Source of the DNA: Chlamydoabsidia padenii | Lineage: Eukaryota > Mucoromycota > Mucoromycetes > Mucorales > Cunninghamellaceae | Length of the DNA: 64,000 nucleotides | NCBI GenBank assembly: GCA_025330725.1 | Contig: JAIWND010000001.1 | Span: 2,413,795-2,477,794 of the forward strand | Direction of reading: 5' to 3' | Shown here: positions 55,840 through 64,000 of the stretch, in pieces | Position numbering within the stretch: position 1 is the stretch's first letter | How the letters are laid out: each line of letters starts with the position of its first letter | Notes under the pieces: model-generated | Databases searched by the model: none | Seen by the model: only the letters and a program-made list of their open reading frames with translations | What the model was told of the DNA's origin: nothing | Position numbers and translations under genes: made by a program

Positions 55840-56590
55840 AAAATACCAAGCGCACTTTCCGTGCGCTTAGCATTTCCCCACAAATCCATAAAAAATGTAG
55901 TCTTTAGTCAAGTTCTTCAATAGGTTAATAAACTTTGTCTTTGTCTTTGTCTTTGCCCATGTTTTACACCTCCATTCTTTAGTTTGTATCTGCCCACTTT
56001 TGAATTTTAACTCTGCTATTCAAGCCAAAACAAAAGCTTAAACTATAATAACGTCCGCCATAGCCCAATCATTAAAAAAGACAGATAGAGCCCAAATGAA
56101 CACTAGCCGGCGACCTCCGGTCGTTTATTAAAACATAGTTTTTAAAATTTCAAAAGACTATCTCACCATCGCATCCCAACCACCTGATTCAGCCATTGCA
56201 AAAAATGTAGAACGTTTTTTGAATAAGCTTGCTCAACGAATGACTCCAAAGTGAGCTCCCATTGATGATAAAAATTTCCTTGCATAATACAATCCCATTT
56301 ATTTCACTTACTAGTCTATGAACATGATAATTCTACCTTTTAATCACCCGGGATTTACTTTATACTTTTCACTGTGAAAGTAGGTGTGTCCCGATGGGTA
56401 TGTCCCAAGTAAATCCCAAAATTTAAAGCAAACTACACCGAGGTTCCATTTCACAGCAAAAATTAAAAATTGACGGCACGGATAACATGGATGGAAGGAG
56501 CAGACATACTATATATACAATCTACCACCGCACAGGTGTGATCACAGATGTCGATCAATTGTTGGAATTGAGATCAAACTAATTCGGTTT

Positions 56591-56970
56591 CCTTTTCATG
56601 CTGGTTTTGAAGAATGTCAACGGTAGGTTGTTGATGAGGGTCACTGGAGAGATCTTGTAATTGTTGTCTTGTATCCTTTAGTGATTTTCCTTGGTTTCAA
56701 TGGTTTGATTCATCTTGACCCATTCATCTTTTTGTGCTTAATCATTGCCAGCGCCCTTACACACGTTGTTCAATCGGGAGTCCAATTTAGCCAGCGAGTT
56801 GACGAGTTTAACCTATTGATCCGTTTTTGATGCAAATTAATGGTTTTTATTTGTATTATTGATAATAATCGACAATAATGATACTATTCTATTCAATATT
56901 GGAGGCGGTGTTGGTGTTACTGGTGTTACTGGTGTTGTTGTTGCAGAAGAGATTGTTGATGTTGAGTCAG

Positions 56971-57000
<30 letters not shown>
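56591..57000 (-). pseudogene. Relic of a coiled-coil gene with serial stop codons
   Basis: One frame on the minus strand continues through four stops: ...NNTNKNH, TAA, FASKTDQ, TAG, VKLVNSLAKLDSRLNNVCKGAGND, TAA, AQKDEWVKMNQTIETKENH, TAA, RIQDNNYK. The frame is otherwise coding-like. Every stop would become Gln with a single T-to-C reversal. A later part needs a frame change to reach DPHQQPTVDILQNQHEKE. Two recurring elements (57070 and 57091) lie upstream of the 5' end, as for live genes. Confidence 0.5.
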
Positions 57001-57005
<5 letters not shown>

Positions 57006-57069
57006 CGAAGAATTACCACTTGTGAGCCCTGAGTGGGAAAGTCAAGTGGACTGCTGTAGCATGCTTTTT

Positions 57070-57103
57070 TTTCAAATCCCACTTGATTTAGTTCGAATCC
57101 CGC
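57070..57103. promoter_or_regulatory. Tandem CAAATCCC/CGAATCCCGC elements
   Basis: TTTCAAATCCCAC followed after about 8 bases by GTTCGAATCCCGC. The second is identical to a tRNA T-arm B box, but no tRNA is present around it. Confidence 0.45.
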
Positions 57104-57304
57104 TCTTTGTTTTTGCATGAATAGTGTCATCTACTGAGTGACATAAAGTGTGCGATGACTAGTTGAGTAGGATTCAATGATAAAATGTTTATTTCTTTAT
57201 TTTGAAAAAAGTGTTATATAAAATAAAGGTGAATGAATGATGTATGATTAATTTAAAAAGTGTATGGAATAGATATTATATACAAAGGAGAGAGAGAGGA
57301 TAGA

Positions 57305-58757
57305 CTATTTGCAATTTGAGAGATAAGAAGAGGCCAGGACAAACATGGGATTTGGCTTTTGAGTAGGTAGAGGAGATGTACCCGTTTTCTTTTTTGGTGC
57401 AGTAGGTCGTGAAGGAGGTAAAGTATCAAAGAACTTTGCAACATCATCCAATGTATTGAAGGCAACAGGACTATGTTGTGAATTGGTAGATAATGTGTCC
57501 ATCAATCGAGACAAATCTTCACAACCAGGGGTCCCCACAGAGGCAGGTGATGATACATCGTCTAGTGTGGCTGTACAAGGGGATCGGATGGTCTGATCTT
57601 CATCAAGGGTTGTTGTTGTTGTTGTAGCAGATTTGGAAGCTCGTAAAGCGCCATGAGCTAATTTCGTGTTTTTGCTATACCGAATTCTTTTCCCTTTGGG
57701 TGTTCGTTTAGGTGGACTGGTGGCTTTAATAGGTGGAGGAGGTGATGTAAGATTGTCTTGCATCAATTTGAATATATCATGATCGTTCACCATTTGTAAA
57801 AGAGGATCAGCCTGAGTAGTGTCATCATTGCCTTGTTGTAGTTGTGGTGGTGGTGATAAAAGGGTGTTGACAAGTGTAGGAGATTGACCATTGTTGTTGT
57901 GATCCAGATGTAGTCCCAGTTGTTGACCGAGTATAAAGCATTCCTGTTCCAATTGTTGTATCCTATCATGTAATCTTCCACAATAGATTGCACAATGACG
58001 AGTCACTTCTGGCACCGTTCCAATATACTGACATCCACTGGTAGCATAAAGACAAGGGTAAGACCGACAATTAGATTCATGTTGACCAGCGTCTTTCTTG
58101 AGATAGGAAGAAGAGCAGAATCCATTGGGACATTCCATCACACCATATTCACAAACCAGTTCATGTTGAGCCATGGTTTCTTCGTCACATTGTAGAGTAC
58201 ATCCTTGTTTCGCATTTGAGCATTCTCTTGATTTAAAAGTACACTATCAAGAAGGATTTGATTTAATCTAGTATATAATTTATTTATTTATTGGCAAGAA
58301 AGTTTAGACTTACGTGGTTTATATGATCAGAAGCGAGTGTGCCAATCCAGGTACATCCAGAAGAGTGATATTGACATTTTATAGAAAGTCTACCCAATTG
58401 ACGTTGTACGAATTTGGATGGTTGGAGTGTATTTGTGTTCATGGGCATGTTGCAGGTAGGACATGGAGTATCGTGAGCTTGTTGTTTTTCGACAATGGCA
58501 ATAATACATTCGTGACAGAATATATGATCTATAGAGAAAGAGAGAGAGTCATCGTTAGTAATTAAAGACATGTTCATGTTTGTTTCCGCATTACCTTCAC
58601 CACAATGGACTTGTACAGGCTGAGATAATACCTCTAGATAAATAAGAGCATTAGTAACTGAGACCCCCCTTGCCTACTCATCTTGTTTACCTGAGCAAAT
58701 GTTACAGAGTAGATCCAAAGGGACAGGTTCGATAAAGAGGTGTTTTCCTATACCCAT
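57305..58757 (-). CDS. RING finger protein with TRAF-type zinc fingers, likely E3 ubiquitin ligase
   Basis: Exons 58691-58757, 58595-58633, 58314-58528 and 57305-58243 sum to 1,260 nt, 419 aa. An N-terminal C3HC4 RING (LLCNICSEVL, VHCGE, FCHEC, PCPTC) is followed by TRAF-type zinc-finger repeats (CQYHSSGCTWIGTL, CSNAKQGCTLQCD, CEYGVMECPNGF, CRSYPCLYATSGC). A short coiled coil (LHDRIQQLEQECFILGQQL) and a long disordered Ser/Pro/Thr-rich tail come next, with a basic patch (KRTPKGKRIRYSK). The layout matches RNF151/NRDP1/TRAF-like ligases. Substrates are unknown. A copy of the TTCAAAC element lies about 155 bp upstream. Confidence 0.87.
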
Positions 58758-59465
58758 CGAGTAAAAAGTTGATAAAGATTGTGTGTGATAGAATAAAAGA
58801 GATGGTATAAAAACCAACCAAGTACGAGAGAGAATGAATGACAAGAAGAAGAAGAAGAAAGAAAGAGCGCCTGTCGCCACTTAATGTTTTTTTCCTGTGG
58901 CCGCGTCGAAAATTCAAACCTCGACATGTAATCGCCCTTAGATGGATGCATGGCAGTGAGGGAGGTGAGAGAAGTGAGAAAATGAAAAAGGCCTCTTAGA
59001 CCTGTCTCACCAACATTTTAAGGAGCCCAAGAGGCTTCTGAATTTTTCGGGGTGAGGTGCGTTTCTGACAAAAGCATAACAAGTGCAGGACACCATCACG
59101 TTTTCGTCTTCTTCTTCAAGTGTGATGATATAAACTTCATTACTCTCACCTTATGAAATGCTCTTTGATACTGGAAATTCCTTCTCTAGAAGGTCAACTA
59201 CATATCATTATTATCATCTTGAAGAGGATCTCTTCTTTGGCAATCAACATGAGCTCGCTGGATTTATCTACACTGAATGTTTTTTTTCCCACTATATATA
59301 CACATACCTATTAATATTATTTGGATCATTACTTGTCACTATAGCAATGAATAAAACATATCTTGACTCTTTTTTATCGGAAGTCTCACACGGGCATGAC
59401 GTCCTTGATCACGACGAGTTTTGCCATTCATTTTATACATTTTACATCTTTTGCATACATCGGCG
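58758..59465. other. Spacer upstream of the RING gene
   Basis: Promoter side of the RING gene, then a 104-codon frame (59158-59472, +) that may be the degraded N-terminal part of the adjoining Fanzor relic but has no signature motif. Confidence 0.35.
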
Positions 59466-60790
59466 GATCTAATGGACATACCAAGAAATCGATGACATCA
59501 ACCCGCAAAAGACCTCGCATATTTACAGCATTTATGGCAGTAGTGAATCACCTTCGTCATTATCTCCAACAAAATCACAACCACCTTCTTCTTCAGAACC
59601 TTCTGCTTATCTGAAAAAAGACGCTCGCTTTGTAGGTGTCGGCCCTGGTGTGAAAATGATGGCTTCTGCAGTCATGATGGCCTCAACCAAATCAGGTGGA
59701 TACTTGATGCTCGCTAGCAAGTATAGCCCTTTGCGAGTTTTTCTGGAGGAGCAACAAATGGAAACCATCAAAAAATGTATCCAAGTTACTTCTAAGGATG
59801 TCACTACCAACCGTATTAGCGCTCAGTCACGATCAACGAGCAACAGCCGTCAGCTGCAATATTAAAAAAGAAAAAATCACAAGACCTTGACGAAAATTAC
59901 AGTATCACAATGATCGAGCGGAAATTGTCCTCATCCTCTGAAGATTTTGAAACGGTGACAATTGCATAACACAATTATTGCACTAAATCTCCATGACTTC
60001 TATCATCATTCTCACTGGTCAAGAAAACAAAAGAAGGGCAAGGACCGACTCACCAACAAGGCCTGTAGTCATGCTGCTGAACATCTTATCAAATGGCGGA
60101 ATTACAAACCAGATGAAGCTGCTGATAAGGGCAAAGCTGTTGACCAAGGAAAAGGAAAAAGAAAAAGCAGCGGATCAAGGAAAAAGTGTTGGGAAAGAAA
60201 AAGCTGCTTCCTGCACGATTTTTTATGGCGATTCTGGGCGGGGATATGGATCACGGATCAAGGGCCACTCCAAAAGAAGCACCGAAAGACTCCAGCATGG
60301 TTTGAAAGAAATGTGTGATCTCATCAGCACAAAGGAATACTTAGCTTCCAAACTGTGCTGCCTTTGTGACAGCCGTGTCATGCATCCACAACGACGGAAC
60401 GGTCGAGCCAACCTCGGTGTGGTGCAGTGCATCAACCCCGATTGCTTTGAAAGAAAGCATAGGGTTTCCCTCCGTAGCCGTGAAAACAACGCGGCAGTAA
60501 ACATCCTGAAAATTGGAATGTATCAGGGTGCCACGGGGGGCGAATATCCTGCTTTCTCGGCAAGTCCTATCCGGACACCAACACGAACCACAACAGCAAC
60601 AGCCAATCATTTGGCAGACCTGCTTTTTGACCATCCTACCTCATGGTTTGTGAACATCGTTGACTGCCGTCCCCTGAGGCGCGAAGGATTCACTTGAGGG
60701 TAAATTCAAAAAGTATTTATCATATCTTCTTCCACAAAACGCCAACTGATATTTCATCCTCCGCTTATTCGACGAAAAATTCAAGTTTCC
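59466..60790 (+). pseudogene. Fanzor (TnpB-like) relic, family B, longest copy
   Basis: First block (to a TAA at about 59863): YLKKDARFVGVGPGVKMMASAV, which is the RuvC-I region with the expected Asp replaced by Gly, then a helical segment. After a gap with frame changes, the second block (about 60190-60697) reads FYGDSGRGYGSRIKGHSKR, DEY-like STKEYLASKLCCLCDS, then CINPDCFERK, and RENNAAVNILKIGM, the zinc ribbon plus RuvC-III, again with Asp replaced (REN for RDx). Nucleotide identity with copies at 9.8-10.3 kb and 23.9-24.3 kb ends near GACGAAAAATTCAAGT at 60790. It is a dead element copy; no terminal inverted repeats or target duplication could be verified by eye. Confidence 0.8.
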
Positions 60791-60932
60791 CTAATCGATA
60801 CCACCAATAACGCCATCCTAAAATAGTAAACTAGCATGGGTTACATTATCTATACAAAAAGTGAAAAGAATCATTTTATTTCAAGCAAATAGTATTACTA
60901 AAACAATCAAAGGGGGAGGAGGAGATAAGATT

Positions 60933-62676
60933 TTAACCAGTATGTTCTACAGTAGAGGTCACTAATTTGCCATCAACAATTGTCGTCTTCAGTTGTTCAG
61001 GCACAGGCACTTCCTTAAAGTCCGAGTCATCAGCTTCAGGCACAAGGATATTCAATGAGCTTGATTTGGCAGAGAGGATTTCGACACCAAGACATTCCTT
61101 TGACAAGTAGATTTCACCACCATCAGACTTGTCCACCGCGATGGTAGGAGTCACATGGAAGATTTGTAAACCAAAGGATCGACAATTGACAATATCCACC
61201 GTAGACACAACAGAATCCAAAGCCAAACCACATTTCGTACAAGAATCTATTATATATATATATATATATAAAGGTTAATAATGCGAGAATCTTGGTTATC
61301 ATAATTATATATACAACTTTACCCATTGTCACCGCATTGACCTTTCCCTTGATACGAATAGTCGAGTTTTTACATCCAAAGATATAAACAGCTTGATTAA
61401 TAGCGGTATCTTCAATAATAATTTCATTGTTCCCGTCATGGTTTTCCACTACCCATTTGTTTGCTTCCAAAGTTGTCTTTGCCGGTTTCTTCAATACGAA
61501 TTTGTTGGGTTTGTTGGGTGTGGGTGGTCCTTGTTTCTTTTCGAGAGGAGGGCTTGATTCACCACGCAAGGCCGGGTTCTTGTGAGTCATTTGGCTCTTG
61601 TCCACCTTTCGAAGGCCAGAAGTGACACTTTCGCCCCGGTTGATTTCGGCAAATACAGCAGCAGCACCAGTGGGTTTGGATGATTCATTAATGTCGTCCA
61701 TGATCATTGGTGGTGGAGGTGGAGGTGGTGGTGGTGGTGGAGGTGGTGGTGGAGCACCGCCGACTGCAGGATTAGTTTCGCCAATATAATCATCCACTTT
61801 ACCGCCTTTTGTATTCCACACCAGGCCAGTAGGATAATTATCCTTTACGAAATCCGCAAGTTCTTTAAAGATGCCAAGATAACTTGATGCCCATTCAATA
61901 TGTTTTTCATCCCTACATAAATAATATATCATGTCAGTATTCTTTACTTGTAATTTCCCATTTCCAACTTACTTTTCTCTGTATTCCTTGACAAGACGAT
62001 TGGCATAAAATTGACCTGCATCTTTCATTTCCCGGATGATGGGTACAGGGGTGGGTTCCTATCAATAATAATAAAAATAGTGTTAATCCTTTTTATTTCC
62101 CTTGAGGGAAGAATAGAGCTTACAAAAGTAAACCAACCCAAGGCAGGAATAGCTTCGGCCACAGTGGCTAGATGATTGAATAAGGGATCCCCACGGTTCT
62201 TGTCCTTGATTTCTTCAATACTGGTAAGAGCTTGCTGGATAGGTGCAATCAATTTGGCAAAGCTAGGAGATGACATGTCAGGTTTTTGTGCCAAAGTGGA
62301 GATACGGATGATGTCCCGTTCAGCCTTGATAGCATCGGATACAAGTGCACACTATATAAAAAAAGAAGTCAATATTAATGTAACATTGTACTTTTTTCAT
62401 TCAACTTACTTGTTCAGCTACAAGACCACCAATTTCTTGAGATAGACGTTGGTAAGCTTGTAAAGGTGAGGCAATAGCATCATCATGTTTTTGGACAGTT
62501 ACTGGTGTTTCATTAGTTGATTGTTGTTGTTGTTGTGGTTGTTGTGGTTGCGCTTGGTTAGGAGAAGCACCGGCCACGGCAGAAGCAGAAGAGGAAGACA
62601 TTGCCAAGTCTTCCAATCGAGTTGTCGCCACTTCTAAACGTTTGATGAGATTGGCGAGGGAGTGGAACTCGGACAT
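60933..62676 (-). CDS. SRV2: Adenylyl cyclase-associated protein (CAP/Srv2)
   Basis: Actin-recycling and Ras/cAMP-signalling protein. Exons 62410-62676, 62124-62351, 61973-62058, 61323-61912 and 60933-61246 sum to 1,485 nt, 494 aa. The N-terminal RLE-type cyclase-binding helix (LIKRLEVATTRLEDL) leads to the helical folded domain (WFTF, LGWF, EYREK, HIEWASSYLGIFKEL), then a 15-residue polyproline run encoded by a GGT/GGA microsatellite, a WH2-like basic stretch (GLRKVDKSQMTHKNP), and the C-terminal beta-helical CARP domain (AVYIFGCKNSTIRIKGK through SSLNILVP). It ends VEHTG. A GGTCGAGTCCCGACC element lies about 35 bp upstream of the ATG. Confidence 0.95.
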
Positions 62677-62950
62677 GATGGAAGATGAATGAAGAAGAAA
62701 GAAGTTTTTGGTCGAGTCCCGACCTCGTAGACCCATCGTTAATTTAAAACGCCGCTCATTCGGTTTGTTGTCAGGGGCACACACTTTGGTTATTTCATTA
62801 CTGTATTCATTTTCACAAAGTTTATCAGTATTAAATAGTTACATTTGACAAATACCACATTAAGATACAATATGATCATAATTTATTTAATTGAATAAAA
62901 ATGGGGTAATAAAACATGTATAACAAACTACACCAGTGATAATTTAACTA

Positions 62951-64000
62951 CTAATGAGACCAAGTTAATTGTATCAAAGGGAATGGAAGGGCAGGATTAT
63001 TAACAGGTTGTATCTTCTCGACCTTTTCGTTGTCAATAAATATATTTCGATGATGGATGGAGTCCTTGAGATAAAAGTGAATTTCTTGAGACTGCACTCG
63101 AGGTTGTCGTAGTCGAATCCTTGTCGCATCGTCGTGGTATTCGATGCATTCGATTTCCCAACCAGGCAAAATATGTCCCGTTGATCCAGCAAAGTCGTCT
63201 ACGATCCGCATAAAAGTCCTTGTCTGATGAGGTCGAATCACTAGAGGCGTCTGAGTAGTCACCCAAACCACTGGGGGTGGACCATTGGCACTCTTGACAA
63301 GCAAGACATTTCCGTATTCAACATAATTGTCCGTCGCCCCCTTGGTCTGCTGTGGAAGGAGAAATCGGTAAGGCAAAGGAGATAGATTGGTGATGGTGAT
63401 ATAAGGTCGTCCGTTGGAGAGATAATGTAACCGATAGACATCGGAACTGATCCGATCCATGCGCTCCATGGTGATCTGAGCCTTGGGAAAAGTACTTGAG
63501 TAAAGCACATGTTCAGCCTGGGTATAGAGCGCGACATTATCCGACATGAGGGCCATGCGTCCGAGCAAATGATTGATGATGACCAACGTGTATCGTTCGT
63601 CGGCAGTTAACTTGTTATTGTGGGATCGAATAAAAAACACGTCGGGGTCGTTACCAAACATGATATTGTTCATTGGCCATCGATTGAGGGTAGACACCAA
63701 TGCATTGTAAGTAGCAACCCGTTCACGTACATTGGCTATTCGAAGAAGTGAGTGATCCCACCAGGGCGAAGCGTCACTGCTGACCCGACTATAATCCATA
63801 CGGCCCCATACTGCTGGTAATGTCACACCACAGCCAAGCAGGAGGGCCCTTTTGTCGACGAGCTTGTCAATCAGGGTGATGGCGTCCCACATGATTTCAC
63901 CCCGAGTTTTACCTTGACGTGGAATCATCGCGGCGGCAAAGATAAAATCTAATTTCAAAAATGTGTAGCCCCAGTTGTCGATCACCGTATCAAATACTTG
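62951..64000 (-). CDS. GH36-like alpha-galactosidase, 5' part beyond the window
   Basis: The 3' part (350 codons) of a glycoside hydrolase; the frame stays open to the window edge. The visible TIM-barrel motifs fit GH36: WGYTFLKLDFIFAA (catalytic nucleophile Asp in KLDF), then GCGVTLPAVWGRMDYSRVSSDASPWW, which corresponds to the acid/base region (Asp after VSS). A beta-rich C-terminal domain follows (DVYRLHYLSNGRPYITITNLSP, then LLVKSANGPPPVVWVTTQT). Such enzymes remove alpha-1,6-galactose from oligosaccharides or raffinose-type sugars; no signal peptide can be judged. The downstream flank to CAP is under 300 bases. Confidence 0.75.
   Translation of the reverse strand, partial: QVFDTVIDNWGYTFLKLDFIFAAAMIPRQGKTRGEIMWDAITLIDKLVDKRALLLGCGVTLPAVWGRMDYSRVSSDASPWWDHSLLRIANVRERVATYNALVSTLNRWPMNNIMFGNDPDVFFIRSHNNKLTADERYTLVIINHLLGRMALMSDNVALYTQAEHVLYSSTFPKAQITMERMDRISSDVYRLHYLSNGRPYITITNLSPLPYRFLLPQQTKGATDNYVEYGNVLLVKSANGPPPVVWVTTQTPLVIRPHQTRTFMRIVDDFAGSTGHILPGWEIECIEYHDDATRIRLRQPRVQSQEIHFYLKDSIHHRNIFIDNEKVEKIQPVNNPALPFPLIQLTWSH

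Larger units (their letters stand above)
55117..56590. other. Gene-free region with dispersed repeats
   Basis: No supported gene. It contains R1 copies at 55561-55600 and 55735-55839, and a frame fragment near 56155-56250 (IASQPPDSAIAKNVERFLNKLAQRM) that looks like a gene remnant but is too short to assign. Confidence 0.45.

Noticed and set aside
56591..57000. Stop-codon reassignment (TAA/TAG read as Gln)
   Set aside because: Intact genes here end with TAA, TAG or TGA in the expected places, and stops within frames appear only in relics.
57030..57110. tRNA gene suggested by GTTCGAATCCCGC
   Set aside because: No complementary acceptor or anticodon stems and no A box at the right distance.
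1..64000. CRISPR arrays, rRNA genes, bacterial insertion sequences
   Set aside because: No regular direct repeats with unique spacers, no rRNA-like sequence, and all genes have spliceosomal introns or eukaryotic families.

Overview
This is a nuclear window from a fungus, most likely an early-diverging lineage of the Mucoromycota/Mucorales type. I infer this from the intron-dense genes with 40-90 nt introns, the AT-rich spacers with long poly(dA:dT) tracts, and the gene content: a fungal KCH potassium channel, TOR, COX23, PEX22, tropomyosin, a Crz1-like zinc-finger factor, a HET-like relic and several Fanzor (eukaryotic TnpB-like) loci. No bacterial operons, CRISPR arrays, rRNA or tRNA genes are visible. 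Exon models were built by hand. Where a full model is given, the summed exon length is divisible by three (TOR, for example, is 15 exons and 2,355 aa).

Layout. 1-5.4 kb: a 5'-truncated SPAK/OSR1-type kinase (+), eEF1B-alpha (-) and an unknown basic protein (-). 5.4-14 kb: gene-poor, with an ALY-like RRM gene, a Fanzor C-terminal relic, a broken HET-like gene and simple repeats. 14-16.4 kb: a hypothetical gene and a KCH-type channel. 16.4-23 kb: relic-rich DNA ending in a nearly full-length but broken Fanzor locus (19.2-23.0 kb) that carries an internal beta-solenoid domain. 23.4-37.3 kb: all on the minus strand, with COX23, a polyQ protein, a GPI-type aspartic protease, PEX22 and the whole TOR gene. 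37.9-43.6 kb: a Crz1-like factor, an MLX-like bHLH-Zip factor and a PPR protein. 44.4-55.1 kb: a PPZ-type phosphatase, a broken DnaJ-X gene, tropomyosin, a PTC1-type PP2C, an LEA_2-domain membrane protein, a small basic protein and a STIMATE/TMEM110-family protein. 55-60.8 kb: relics, dispersed repeats, a RING/TRAF-zinc-finger gene and a second Fanzor-family relic. 60.9-64 kb: CAP/Srv2 and the 3' part of a GH36-like alpha-galactosidase.

The healthy genes are mostly housekeeping or signalling genes: TOR, calcineurin/Crz1-type signalling, PPZ, PTC1, an OSR1-like kinase, a K+ channel and CAP. They are not an obvious functional cluster.

The most unusual items are: the Fanzor locus with a bactofilin-like beta-solenoid inside its N-terminal half; a short motif close to TTCAAATCCCGC, resembling a Pol III B box, found near many start codons; an OSR1-like kinase that carries the RFxV docking peptides its animal relatives normally read; and decaying genes whose premature stops are all compatible with C-to-T change.
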